DNA from: Solea solea
Taxonomy: Eukaryota; Chordata; Actinopteri; Pleuronectiformes; Soleidae
Direction: 5' to 3'
DNA: 64,000 bases
Assembly (NCBI RefSeq): GCF_958295425.1
Contig: NC_081146.1
Span: 11,392,985-11,456,984, forward strand
The position numbers and the translations under genes were made by a program. The stretch's first letter is position 1. Each line of letters starts with the position of its first letter. This document shows positions 23,641-36,735 of the stretch, piece by piece. The notes beneath the pieces are model-generated. The model was not told the origin of the DNA and ran no database searches. It saw only the letters and a program-made list of their open reading frames with translations.

Positions 23641-25155
23641 ATGGAGGGAGGACAGCGAAAACTGCAAAATGTTATGGAGGATGGATTAAGCAAAGATCTG
23701 ATAAATGCAGGCCGGTTTTGCTTCAACTGTGAGCAAATATTTTCAGATCGGAAATGCCTGGAGGAACATTTGTGTACTGCTGCACATTACATCTGCTCAT
23801 GTGGAACTGAATTTAACCTGTACGACGACATGCATGAGCACAGCACGACACATGAACCAGGGCACCAAGTGCTCGATCATGAAACAATAAGAAAACGCAG
23901 GGTTGAGAAGCGTATAGAAGAAGAGCGGCAAATGAAGAGATTACAGACAGGCGAGGTTGTCTGGAAGACACCTAAAGCAAACACCATGTCACCATCTTCG
24001 CTAGGGAAGCCTATGGTGCAAGTATCCATGTCATCAGCTCCGATGGTAAAAGTTCCAAAGCAGTCTACACAGGTTTCACAAGTGCCTGGCATTTACCCTT
24101 CTATGTTACATGCATCATTCCCCCAAAATCCTGTCACCCCTAAATTGGAGGCGAAGAATATTTTTACAGGTGTAGGTGCACCTACTGTGGATCTGTGGAC
24201 AATTTACCAGCCAGTCGTGTTGTTACAAACAGTGCGCCAGTTTGATAAGAACAAACCATACACTTGTGGAAAATGTGGCGAATGTTTTTTTTCAAAGACC
24301 TCACTAATCACCCACCACGGCAATCATGTCATAGATAAAGTGTCTGGCTGTGTAGGATGTGGGCTGCTGCTCTCCAGTAAGAAGGTAGTACCCCGCTTTC
24401 ATCTTTGTAACGCACCCATCTCTAACAACAACAAATTCAAAGTTATTACTGCAAAACCATTAAATACCAAGACAGTAAATGAGTCCAGTACAGATGTGAG
24501 TAAGAATCAGAGTTTTCAAGTTCCACCGGCCACTCCACCCATCCAGTGGAACAGACTTCAATCCATTGTTCCTGGAAAAGGCCATCAGACACCTTCTGTT
24601 TCCAACCTGAAGTTAAAAAATCAAAATGTCAGAATGTACAATAGAGGAAATCAGGGGCGTCAGGTCACTTCATCACAGCAATCGAGGGGTTGGAATCCCC
24701 ATGCATTCAAGCCTTACAACAGTGTCTCCCTTCCAGCAAAGTTTCAGAGCCTTAATGCCGGCACATCAACAAATTCTTATAAATGTCGAGTCTGTCATCT
24801 TCCATTTGAGTCTGCTGCTCTGCTTCAGAGGCACAAGTGTGCCAAAGCACGGGAGTTTATGGCACAGCAAGGTCGTGGTGGAAGACAGCATCAAAATCTC
24901 AAGAGGATGATGCCATTGGCAAGATCAGTTCCTGTTCAGATGAATGGTGAGAAGAAACTGGAGGTCCCATTTGCTGGTAACATGAAGAAAAACCAAGTAG
25001 TGGCTGTTGGCCTGGACAGAGGGCAAGATGCTGTCCCTGTGAATAGGACAAATGTAGACAGTATGGACGATGATTGTTACATTGTTGAAAGCGACTCAGG
25101 CAAGCCGGCTGAAATGATTTATCAAGTAACCTCATCTGTTCCCATCAAAACTTGA
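23641..25155 (+). CDS. Gene 3: zinc-finger protein, 504 residues
   Basis: A single coding exon beginning at 23580 or 23583 after a TTGTCTCAG/CAG acceptor. The frame is open to the exon start, but 23641 is the first ATG and the upstream exon does not extend it in frame. Residues ~22-46 are a C2H2-like finger (FCFNCEQIFS). Residues ~51-75 are a C-x-C finger (YICSCGTEF) like that of gene 2. A basic helix-like KRIEEERQMKR follows, then at ~189-258 the QPVVLL module shared with genes 1 and 2. A C2HC finger (YKCRVCHLPF) sits at ~380-403. Near the C terminus DDDCYIVESD has the look of a SUMO-interacting motif. Only four or five fingers are present, far fewer than in its neighbours. It is probably a nuclear regulator or adaptor; the function is not known. 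Confidence 0.9.
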   Translation: MEGGQRKLQNVMEDGLSKDLINAGRFCFNCEQIFSDRKCLEEHLCTAAHYICSCGTEFNLYDDMHEHSTTHEPGHQVLDHETIRKRRVEKRIEEERQMKRLQTGEVVWKTPKANTMSPSSLGKPMVQVSMSSAPMVKVPKQSTQVSQVPGIYPSMLHASFPQNPVTPKLEAKNIFTGVGAPTVDLWTIYQPVVLLQTVRQFDKNKPYTCGKCGECFFSKTSLITHHGNHVIDKVSGCVGCGLLLSSKKVVPRFHLCNAPISNNNKFKVITAKPLNTKTVNESSTDVSKNQSFQVPPATPPIQWNRLQSIVPGKGHQTPSVSNLKLKNQNVRMYNRGNQGRQVTSSQQSRGWNPHAFKPYNSVSLPAKFQSLNAGTSTNSYKCRVCHLPFESAALLQRHKCAKAREFMAQQGRGGRQHQNLKRMMPLARSVPVQMNGEKKLEVPFAGNMKKNQVVAVGLDRGQDAVPVNRTNVDSMDDDCYIVESDSGKPAEMIYQVTSSVPIKT

Positions 25156-25600
25156 CATGACTAGAGCGTGACATCCGTGTTGCATGTAATATTTTATGTT
25201 GAAAATGGACCAAGTGCAGAAAAGACTGCATTTTCAGTTTTACATTATTCACTGGTTTAGGGTCAACTCACAGGAACACAATATTCCAAACTCCATTGAA
25301 GAATTTTGATGTATGATATATAGTGACAACAATCTAAGTTTCAATTTCTCTCCTCAGTACAGTAAGCGGTTCTGTATGTTCTATACTTAGAGACAAGAGT
25401 CTAAAATTGCTATCCCTGCTGTGGTAATCAAATGTACAGTTTGAGGGTAATCAGATAAATTGAAGTTTTGCTTTTAAAATACAGTATGTTGTAGTATATA
25501 ATCAGCAATTGTGTTGTGAGGCTGGGAACTGACAATAATACCTCGTGTGTCCTTCCCAATTTTGCTAAACTACAAGAATAAAATGTATGTTGTATTAAAC
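25156..25600 (+). other. 3' UTR of gene 3 with poly(A) signal
   Basis: Non-coding sequence after TGA with AATAAA at 25577-25582. Confidence 0.65.
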
Positions 25601-26770
25601 TGTATTTTTAAACTCTCCATGTTTGTGGGTTTTTGTGTGTGGAAATTACACAAATGGCTTGAAGTCTCAACGTTAATAACTATAATGTCTGTAATCTGAG
25701 AGCCAGTTGCATATGTTATTGTGACTGAAGGCTACAAGTACTTAGCTACAACTTGTTTGTTTAGGTTTTAGCAGCTTGTTCATTTTAGTAATTTTTATGG
25801 GTGCCTAAATGCTCATTGTGTAAATATATAAATCAACAATTTATTTTAGTTGGCTTTTTCTTAGTCATTAGGCTACTGACAATTTCTTGTTCAAAGTAAA
25901 GGGTGACCGTTTTCCTCTGATTTATTCAGGCGCTATAATATGTCCGTCCAGTAGAGGGGGCCGTTTTACAAACACTATCCTATGAGGTAAAATCATGATA
26001 TATCAATGCATTGGAAGCATGCAGGGTTTGTTTTTGTTTTTTTTGCGGCAGTGTATAGTCAGAGGCAGGGTGTGGGCGGTTTGTGCCCATGCAAAGACAA
26101 ATCCACGCAGGGGCCGTTCATGAACTAAAAGTACTTGTAAATTCAATTTTTGGTACTAGCTTCAGAGACCAAACATTAAATGCTGCAACAACCTGGACCC
26201 ATAAGTCCACATATAGGTGTATAATGTAAGTGCACATAAAATAACAATCTTAAATCTATGTACATGAAGTAAAATATAGATATTTTCAAACATTCTCTAA
26301 GTAGAAGTTATTAAGAAACATTATAGTAGAGGGGTAGGAACCTCTGCTGTGCAAGTGAAGTGCAACAAATCTAATTGAATATGTCAAAATAGTTTGTTTT
26401 TAGTTAAGGGAACACCTTTACAAAGTACAATAACGAAATAAAACATGTTGACACATGTTGTGCAGACCATCCCAAAAAACCTCTTCAAACAATACATCCA
26501 TTCAAGGAGGCATAAAATGTGGATTAATTCAACCAAATTTTCTTCACCAGCATAAACCAAGGGGCGTTTTCCTTGCCGTTTTTTAAAAAAAAAAATATTA
26601 ATTTAACAGATATGATTTAAAACCCAGCAGAGAACAGTACTTGACAAACAAAGCTTTTAAACTTAGTTAACATGCACTCAACCCGTTTTTTGTCACCGCA
26701 ACGAGTGAAAAAAAAAACCCATTTACACCAAAAATCTACACAGCACTTGCTCTGAAAAGCCAGCCTCCAC
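25600..26770. other. Intergenic, nothing recognised
   Basis: About 1.2 kb of AT-rich sequence between genes 3 and 4. I see no supported reading frame, terminal repeats or RNA gene. Confidence 0.4.
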
Positions 26771-27120
26771 AATAATAGCTCGTTTTATCAACACACGCGT
26801 GTCAAACAATGCGGAGCAGCCACGCAACGTCAGAGCATACAGTTAGCCCTAAGCTAACCAGTAGCTAACGAGTGGAGCAACGGTCCGCGCATGGCTACGC
26901 AGAGACCCGCCGCGACTCTCTCCCACTCAGGCAAGCACTTTGTTTACTACCGTCTATGTCGTGTCCGCTGTGTCGACATAGCATGACACACACTGGCGTA
27001 ACTGGTTGTAGGAGGACATGCGCTGACAGTGTAGTTAACGGTTGTGTTTGCGTGGCCTGTGATGTTAAACCGCAGCTAACAGTGTGGCCTACCGAGAGAA
27101 AACGCCTACATTGATGTTGG
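26771..27120 (+). promoter_or_regulatory. Probable promoter and 5' non-coding exon of gene 4
   Basis: A local rise in GC and CpG (GTCCGCGCATGG, ACCCGCCGCGACTC) about 2 kb before the first coding exon. It contains repeated GCTAAC/GTTAGC words (26842-26870, 27030-27080) also seen at the other promoters here. The short open frame starting at 26872 is not convincing as protein. I cannot fix the donor site. Confidence 0.45.
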
Positions 27121-27287
27121 TAGGTGTTAATGATAGATGGTCACACACGCTAGTGTGACTGTTGTGTCTAGAGTGTGACTGTTGTGTCCACAGTCAAAAG
27201 CCGTTTGGTCAGAGGCACGCTGATAATCCTAATTAATATGTATCCAGCTCCACTAATCACTGTAGCTTTGCATGGTACATGCTTGTA

Positions 27288-27693
27288 CATTGACAGGTCA
27301 CTTTATTAGGTACACAGTGGCAGCACAGAATCAAGTGGCACTTCTGCTGCCGAAGACCATCTTCTTCAAGATGTCGTTCTGGTTGTAAGTGTTTTATTTA
27401 ATTACTGTTGCCTTTTCAACATTTTTCTCTGACCTCTGCCATCAACAAGGCACTCACTGGTTGCATTTTGTTCTTTGTTTGGAGAAAATCACAGAAGTTT
27501 TTGAAATACTTCAGACCATCCAGTCAACAGCAAATGTCACTTTAAAATCGCCTTTTGTTCCCCATTCTGGTGCTCCATTTTCACTAAAATAGGTCATCTT
27601 GACTATGTTTACATCCCTAAATGTATTGAATTTCTGCCAAGTGATTGGCAGATAAGATGTTGGTGTCAGTAAGCAGTTGAACACATGTACATA
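27288..27693 (+). mobile_element. Tc1-like miniature element, near-complete but right end lost
   Basis: Starts with GGTCACTTTATTAGGTACAC. It then runs through TTACTGTTGCCTTT, CATCAACAAGGCA, CCCCATTCTGGTGCTC and GGTCATCTTGACTATGTTTA in the same order as 32950-33404. It ends near AGTTGAACACATGTAC without the terminal repeat. It lies in the 5' intron of gene 4. Confidence 0.75.
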
Positions 27694-28800
27694 ACATATT
27701 GAAATTCTGAAATAGTTCATGGTCAGGGACAATACATCAGTTCCCAGTCATAAAGAGGATCAGTAATGATGTCTCTTACTATCAAAATAAAATCCTATAC
27801 TGATATATGTTAATACCTGCATTGAATCATGATTCATGAATGTTCAAGGAAATTAAAAGAATCCCTCTGGGGAAAATATACATCAAAATATCTAGAAGTT
27901 GCTTTTTCTAAATTTAACTTAAGAACTATGCGTTTGTGTTTTTATAATGCTGGACTGAATACCATGACTATTGTGCTATAACATTATCACTGTACTGAAT
28001 TAAATCTCTGTCCAAGGAAGTGCATTTTATTTAATTACCGGCAGCTATTTGCACAATGTATAAATGTGACAAAATATCTAATAACTGATAAGTCAGAGAA
28101 ATTATTAGAATTAGCCCATAGGGCTAAAGATGTACATACATTCATAACAGATTAAGTATTTTAAGTTGCACTATGGGAACTTTTTAATGAGTTGTAAAAA
28201 ATCAGTGAGGTGATTTGTGATTTTGCCAGGTGAGCTGGTATAGAATGAGAATGACCTAGAAGTACAGTATTTACATGCTGCTCCAGCTTCCTGTTTTGCA
28301 TTGCAAAAGGAGTGGTGTGTCAGGTCTTTGTGAACAGAAATTAAAAAAACTTTGTATGCCATGTCTTTCATCTGAAAGTATCTCAGTCAGTCAATACTAT
28401 CAGACCTGACTGAAGGAGCATTTGTTTGTATATAGCAGTAGAGCTCTACAAAACCTCTGAACTATTTCATGGTCAAAGAAGTGATGGCTTCTTTGTTTTT
28501 TATTGTCCATCCTGTTCGCAGCCATCTTGCTGTTCCCTCCCTCTGTCTTGATATAAAATGAATCGCCTCAGAATGTCGCTGGCTGTGATGAGATCTAAAC
28601 TCTGCTGTACTAAGAAACACAGGCTGTGTGAAGCTGACGGTCTAAATCAGCATTGTGTGAACTCATTTAACAATGGTCTGAATGTAGTGAATGAGTGATT
28701 ATAATTGTCTTCACAGGAATTTCTGTATATTTCAGTGCAGACATTGTAACACGATAGTGTTATGCTGTAGGAATATATGTCACTGAGTTACAATGTGCTT
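27694..28800. other. Intron 1 of gene 4, nothing further recognised
   Basis: AT-rich sequence leading to the first coding exon. No element ends or coding frames that I can support. Confidence 0.4.
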
Positions 28801-28828
28801 GTCGCTGTTTAATCCACAGAGGTTTGAC

Positions 28829-31800
28829 ATGGGGAGTAAAATGTCCTTCAGCAGAGGAAGCAGTGACCCAAACACATCCTCTGAAGTAACTTCTGTGACA
28901 CCTCATCCTCACAGTACCATTCTTGCTTCTACGGACTACAAGCAGGTAGTTGGTGAGAAAATAAATAAATTGTTCATTTAAAGCTTTTAATAATTGTAGG
29001 TGTGTTTACTGTAGGTCATATGGAATTAAGAGCTTTTACATACATTTAGATATGGTTTTATTTGTATAGAGTTTTGGTGAATGGCGTGGGCTTTCAATTG
29101 CAAGGCAAATGCTTTTGTGTGTTTTGTAATTTGTATATGTTGTGAGATATGTGTCACATCTTTGTTTGCACATTTGTGACTGCTTTTTCTTCCTTATAGA
29201 TACCTGAAGATGAGAGATGCACCGAGTCTGACTTGGATTCCAGACGGGGAGAGGAAATGAAAGCTTCAGAACTGACTGAAACTGTTGCTGAGGCCAACTC
29301 ATCATGGAACATGGAGTCTGACAACCATTGCCATGTTGACTCAGAAACAGGCAATGGAACAAATAATCAGGATGAGCACGTATCATCACAGGTAGAGGTG
29401 GAAGCGAAGCCTCAGGTGACACCTGTGATTGTGTGCAACTCGACAACAGACATTCATAGACAGACTATGGAGGCCCACAAAAAATGTGGGCGCCACCATA
29501 AAGTGAAATTGTGGTTGAGTGAAAACAAAATAGATCTGTATACTGGAGCTGATGCAGTTCAGCACAAGGACATCAGCACAACTCTACCTTTGCCAGCATG
29601 CTTAGAAAACCATGGCAGTAGTGATGTGCCTGACACTGTTGACGGTCCATTAAACAACAGTTCTGATCCTCACTCTGTGCCTGATGAAAATGTAAAAGAT
29701 GTGTCTGTGCTGCCAAAAAAAAGAAGAGCAAGGCATAGGAAATCAGAAGTTGAAACTTTGAAAAGCACCCTTACTTATGTAGATGCTGATGCTAGTGTAC
29801 CTGCTGTCTCTGCTCATGTCGGTGATATTAGTGTTCCTGCTCGGAGGCTGAGGAGTAGAGGGGAGCAGCGACCTTTGGTACGAGCTGAAAACGGTGAATT
29901 GGATGAGAAGAAAACTAAACTGACTCCCCCCAAACCTACCAATCAGTCCATTATACAAGATGTTAAAAGAAGAAGGCGTAAACCGGCTGATCAGCAAGTT
30001 CCAGCTAAAGTGTCCAAACTGGATGATTTCCAGGAAACTTCATCAGTGTTGAACAATGATGCAGGCTGTGAGGAGGGAGCAGAGGCAGATAAACAGGAAC
30101 TAAATACTGACAAACAAGTGGATGATGGAGATGAAAAGGGTGTCGAGTGTTCCTCACAGTCAAGAATGGTGCAAGAGCATCAGGCAGACCTGAATGAAGT
30201 CGCATTACCACAAATAAAACAGTATTCTCCAGCAGCAGCAACAGCTACACCTGATGTTTTTCCATCAGAGGATTTAAGCAGTCTGAACATGGCAAGTCCT
30301 ACTCAAAATGATGAACTTAAAATATCAGAGTCAAAATCAACAGGTACTCTTGACTCGCTAGAAAATGTAAACATGCAGAATACAGATCCCTTCAGCTCTG
30401 CTGAAATAACGTCCTCTGAAGAAACACCTAAATCTGTCAGGAGCCTTCCTGCTGTGAAAAGTGAGACTATAGAGGTTGAGCTGGATCAATTCAATCCTGT
30501 GTCTGAGGCAAGCAAACCTAAATCTTTAGAACCATGTGCCACTTCCACTGTTAAATCTGAGGGTCTGAACAGTCAACAAATCACATTCAGGCGTAAACGA
30601 GGTGGAAAGAGAAGGAGGAGAATAAGTAATGTGTTGTTACAGAGTCGGCAACTTGGAGAGGACCATAAAGACAGCACTGACGCTGAACTCCAAGAAGCCA
30701 AGTCAGACGCCGACACAGATGCCACCTACGCTAATATGAGAAGTAAAACGCTAATGAAGTGTGAATACTGTGGTCGCCCATTTAAATTTCTGTCTCAGTT
30801 CATCATTCATCAAAGGATTCATACTGGAGAGAGGCCATACAAATGTCCACAGTGTGGCAAAGGTTTCAGCAAAAATTCTAATTTAAATCTGCATCTCAAG
30901 ACGCACAGTAAGAGCAACATCTATCAAAAATGCCCGTTTTGCAAGATAAAATTCTCTTGCACCGAGTATGAGTCTCATATGACGATGCATGCACAAGAGC
31001 TGGCGCAGCACGCAGTGAACAACAAATCTGAGAAGGAGAGCCAAGGGAACAACGATGAAAACAGCCTGGGAGCTCACACATCTGTGCCCCCAGTAAAGAG
31101 ACAGAGAAAAGAGTGCCAGTACTGTGGTAAAACATTCCCATTTCAGTCTGCCCTTATACGACATGTGCGTGTCCACACAGGAGAGAAACCTTATAAATGT
31201 GATATATGTGGCAAAGCTTTCGGTCAGGCCTACTTCCTCCGTGTTCATGAGCTGACGCACTGGTCTGTGAAGCGTTACAACTGCACACGTTGCGAAAAGT
31301 CTTTCACTCATTATAGCAATGCAAAAAATCACACCTGTAGGCCAATGGGAGGCTACGACAACCTCCAGCCTGACGGCAGTGAAAAGCCTTCACTGACGTA
31401 CACGTGCCACATTTGCAAGAATGTTTTTGGCCATTTACAGGAGTTCAACAGTCACATGAAAGCCCACACTGGCACAAAACTTTACCGCTGTTTGTACTGT
31501 GACAAGCTGTTTGCCATGCTGTCTGAGTTTAACAGCCATCACGACCAGTGCAAAGATTACTTGTCCAGAGCTGGAAACCTGTCCAGCTCTGCCATAAAGG
31601 AGGAAGAGAGGATGTCGTTAATTCAGTACACAGTGCCTGCTCTAAGGTGTTCATCAGGACACAGTTTACCTTCACCTCTACCTGCTGCCAACTATGAAAC
31701 ACAGAAAAAACTGTTGCAACCTGTCCGCAAGAAACGCACCACTAAGAAACCGTTCCAGACGACAGTCATACCGACTAATTGTGTCTCACACTTTGTGTCA

Positions 31801-32628
31801 AAGTTAAACAAACTGGACAACAGGTCCGACCCCAGGAAATATCTCTGTCCGCGTTGTGGGCGACTGTTCAGACACATGGGCAGACTCCGAGCCCACATGC
31901 TCACTCACGCCTCGGGTCAGAGTTTCACTTGTGCCTGTTGTGGTAAGACCCTAGAGAACTGGAAAAAGCTCTGGCATCACCAGAGAATCCATCGACAGAG
32001 ACGCGGCCGCTTCACTTGTCCTCAGTGTGGACAAGGTTTCCGATTTGTAGAGCACTACAAAAAACACATGAGCGAGCATCCGGAGTTCCGGTGGGTTGAG
32101 GTCAGGCCTAAGAAAGTGTCTCTTCCGTATCAGTGTGAGCAGTGCAGGAGCAGCTTTAAGACTCTGGACTTACTGTTCAGTCACCAGCTCTGCCATTCGA
32201 CATCGCAAGACACACACAGGGACATTGATTTATGTCTCGATGATCACAGTACACAGACAAACAAAAAAACATTTGTGCCATCCACTAACAACCATATAGT
32301 TACCTTACATCCTGAACCTGAGGACCACAGCCTTCCTCCTGATCCTAGTGAGTCTTCTCCAGTGTCCATGATTTCTTTTGGCCAAAATCAGGATGTTGAT
32401 TTGGGTAGAACATACCTATGTGAAAGCAGCCAGCCTTTAATCCAATATAGAGGTACCAGCCACACGATAGAAGTTGAAAATGCACTTGGAAAACCCATTA
32501 CACCTCTGAGGACTGTAAAACAATGCACAACTTCAGATGGCATCGAGTGTGCCATGTGTGGTAATGTGTATTCTGCAATTTCCGACCTTTATCACCATTA
32601 TTTGCAGCATGCTAGAGGCCAGGTGTAA
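28829..32628 (+). CDS. Gene 4: multi-C2H2 zinc-finger protein, 1181 residues
   Basis: Two coding exons: 28829-28945 (acceptor at 28818-28819, donor CAG|GTAGTT) and 29200-32628 (acceptor TTCCTTATAG). Both junction phases are 0 and the frame continues. The first ~550 residues are low complexity with basic clusters that could be nuclear localisation signals ([18 protein letters not shown]) and sumoylation-like VKSE. Fingers start near residue 558. Two fingers are joined by TGERP, then a degenerate one, then a TGEKP-linked pair, a C2HC-like finger, two fingers, a basic linker (RKKRTTKK), four fingers near residues 925-1040, and a final finger at the very C terminus followed by QHARGQV. About 13 fingers. 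Role: nuclear DNA-binding regulator by family; target unknown. Its terminal finger matches that of gene 5. Confidence 0.92.
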
Positions 32629-32949
32629 TAACGTAAATGGATGTTTGGTTTTCTGTCTCTGTGTCACCTTAACAGTGTTTAACACAGCGGTGCTGTAGTC
32701 TTGGAGTGGAACATATGAACAACGTTGCCAGTCGCACACCTGCAAAATATTTAAAAGAAAAGAAAGTGTGAAGATGTCCACTGAATGTCCAAAGAGTGAA
32801 GAGACTTTCTGTGATGTTAATCAGGCAGTGAATTTTGAGCTTTGGTTACGATATAACTACATTTCTTTTGATCAAATGTGAGGAGAGAAAAAAATCCTAA
32901 ATGTGTTTTTGGAAGGGGAACCGAAATCCAGTATGAGATGCAGCAAATA

Positions 32950-33404
32950 CACTCATGGCCAAATTATTAGGTACACAAGACACCACTGTAGTCCATCTGC
33001 CTCAAGGTTTGACACGTGTGTTTAAAGATGGTGCTTTTCGTACCTTGGTTGTATGTATGATTATTATTTGAGTTACTGTTGCCTTTCTATTGTTTCAAAC
33101 CATTCCAGCCTCTGGCATCGACAAGGCATTCTTACCCACTCATTGGATACTTTATCTTTTTTATTCTGGATCATTGTCTATAAACCATGGAGATGGTTGT
33201 GTGTGAAAATTCCAGTAGATCAGCAATTGCTGGAAAAACTCAGAACACCCTCTCTGGCACAAAAAAACGTGCCATGTTAAAAGTCCACCTTTCTTCTCTT
33301 TTCTGATGGCACAGTTTGAGCTTCAGGTGGTCGTCTTGACCATGCGTCATGACGACCATGGCTGATTAGATAACGAGTATGCCTAATAAAGTGGCCCGTG
33401 AGTG
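32950..33404. mobile_element. Complete Tc1/mariner-type miniature element
   Basis: 455 bases. Left end CACTCATGGCC...TTATTAGGTAC; right end, inverted, CACTCACGGGCCACTTTATT. Flanked by TA on both sides (32948-32949 and 33405-33406), the target of Tc1/mariner transposition. The interior is related to, but much shorter than, the autonomous fish Tc1-like family, with no intact frame. It sits in the 3' UTR of gene 4 and brings an AATAAA at 33385-33390. Confidence 0.82.
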
Positions 33405-34074
33405 TATTTTAAACATGAAGACGACTGAGTGATGATGCATTGCCACAATCATGTAATAGGTTTTGATCGCAGGAATTACAGTTGTTAGTGATCACATTGA
33501 ACATCATAAAGTCATCATTGCTGTGGAAATTCTGACAAGAACTGTAAGAAAGTTTGCTACAAGACGATCAGGAATTTGGGAATTTATATATTAAATTAGC
33601 CCATTCTCTCATTGTTTTCCTTGTACATTTTGGTCACTTAAAATTTGGTCAATAACTCGAATGGAACAAATTTACCTCATAATGTTTATTTCCTGTATGT
33701 GGCTGTGAATGTTATATATACATATATATATATCAAATATCACTATCATACGGAAACTCTCAACTAATGCAAATCAAACTGTTGTGCAGAATTCAATCCC
33801 ACATTTGTTTTGGAGCTGAATGGAAATTCATCTTCATTTTGTATTTTGTATCACTTTCAATATCAGTGTCAGCATCTGTCTTGTGATATGTGCCTGCAAT
33901 CAAGTGATTCAAGTTTTTTCCAGACATTCTGCAGCAGTTTGTTTTGTTTGTTTTTCTGTTGGTTAAACATTCACTATTTTTGGAAATATATATATATTTT
34001 CATGCTTTGATGTCACGCCTGATTCCCTCATACACACCCTTATCTGTTGTACATGGGTAGTTTGTCTTCAAACT

Positions 34075-34080
34075 AATAAA
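34075..34080 (+). terminator. Likely poly(A) signal of gene 4
   Basis: AATAAA 1.45 kb after the gene 4 stop. Apart from the copy inside the transposable element at 33385, I see no other AATAAA in between, so the 3' UTR probably runs to here. Confidence 0.55.
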
Positions 34081-34298
34081 GGTCACTTTTTTCATTCATA
34101 TTTGATTTTATTGTTAATCCTGTATTGTGCCTTTAGCTAAACACTTTTGATTTTAGTGTCTATTTCTTTTCTTCTTGATAAGATAAATAACTTTTGAATT
34201 AAAAAAGAAATGTTAACACAGAGTGTATTGTAGGTAGCATAGTTGAGTTATGGTTTGTTTTAACCATTTGAATCTAAACAGATGAGTTTGAATCGTTT

Positions 34299-34308
34299 TT
34301 TATTTATT
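34299..34308 (-). terminator. Poly(A) signals of trypsin A
   Basis: Two overlapping TTTATT (AATAAA on the - strand), about 50 bases after the trypsin A stop. Confidence 0.65.
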
Positions 34309-34358
34309 TAATCATTTTGAGCACTTTCTGCTTCTTGGCAAAATACTGTACAGAGACT

Positions 34359-35549
<1,191 letters not shown>

Positions 35550-35640
35550 GGTGGTTTCTGTCTGAGCCTCGGTGTCAGCTCTGCTCAACTGCAGGTCCTT
35601 TTAAACCCACCCTGACCATCTGATATCAGATTTGGTCAAG
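35550..35640 (-). promoter_or_regulatory. Trypsin A promoter
   Basis: On the - strand, a TATA-like TTTAAAAGG (complement of 35597-35605) lies about 50 bases before the ATG. Upstream is CAGATG (35617-35622 complement), six bases from GTGGG. E-box plus GTGGG-type spacing is the arrangement bound by the pancreatic PTF1 complex with RBPJ-like; the match to GTGGGAA is partial, so this is inference. Confidence 0.6.
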
Positions 35641-36019
35641 GACACTTTCCATTTTTTACTCTTATTATCTTGAGTACCGTGTGTGAACACACATCTGTGA
35701 GATTAGGGTTAACCTATGACCTGAAATATGTCGTGTCATATGTCCCATGGTCAATTCCACAACATGTGCATTGGCCTTCATGTGTGTACATGTATGTGAA
35801 ACCCTTGTAAACTGATTGTGTAATTGTAATGGTAAATCACAGTATAAACTGGTGATAATAGAACCCAAGTTGTTGGGTGAGAATAAACCACACTTTGCGG
35901 AGACACTTGTGTCGTAATAACCGTGCACAGTCTTTTGCCACGGAGAGGAAAAGTAGTAGAGGGGAAGAAGCCCAGAGTGTGTCCCGTAAAACCTAAGTGA
36001 ACTGTTTTCAAACCTCCAT

Positions 36020-36735
36020 ACTCACACGGTTCCTCTCTCTATCCACAGATCACTGCACTGAACCTGGATCCTGAGATGCCAACCACAAGACCCTGAAGAC
36101 CCTCACACCATTCAGAGAGACAAGACTTCAAAGCCCCAACACTGACTCCACCAACAACTACCGTGTGTCATCTGATGATGACAACGGTGACCATGGTCGA
36201 AGTGGCCAGGCCTGTTAAGCACTCATCACCGGTGTTCAGGTCCTGGACTGTTGCTGACGTCACCGCGGCTACTCGACATCAGCCAAACCCTGTTGAGTGT
36301 GGCCTCAAGTTTGGTGAGCAACTGTTGATTTCCTGTTCTGAATTTCTGCAAGAACTACACAGACACGCTAACCACGCCCAAGATCAACTTCAACAGAAGA
36401 ACAAATATAAAGATAAAGATGAAAAGATGCAAAAGAGCTTCACATGGCAGCCATAACCATGTATCAGACTGTGACCGGTGCCGAACAAAGACACAGCAGA
36501 GGACAAAGGCTTGGTAGAGTGGCACAAGATGCTCATCACATGACATGACAGGCCATAAACCAAGAGACTGCCCTGGTGACGTCTCTACAAGCTGATCGAG
36601 CCGAGGTAGCGGCAGGAGCAGCGGGAGGCGACTCAGTGAATGTGCCTGACTGTAACAAACAGCAGGGAGGTAACACAAACACACACACACGTCACATACA
36701 CACTGCTGCAATGAAGAGTAACTGTAACTCAAATG
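36020..36735. repeat. Duplicated non-coding block, copy 1
   Basis: From CCATACTCACACGGTTCC through CACTGCACTGAACCTGGATC to CACATACACACTGCTGCAAT, this matches 40480-41060 in order. The middle (about 36190-36385) is present only here. It ends in a CA-rich run. Open frames occur on both strands but are not conserved between the copies. What the block is remains unknown. Confidence 0.7.

Noticed and set aside
26872..27114. 80-residue frame in the gene 4 promoter region
   Set aside because: No family resemblance; better explained as CpG-rich 5' sequence.
36163..36456. 97-residue open frame on + in the duplicated block
   Set aside because: About 190 internal bases are missing from the second copy and the frame is not kept, so coding is unlikely.
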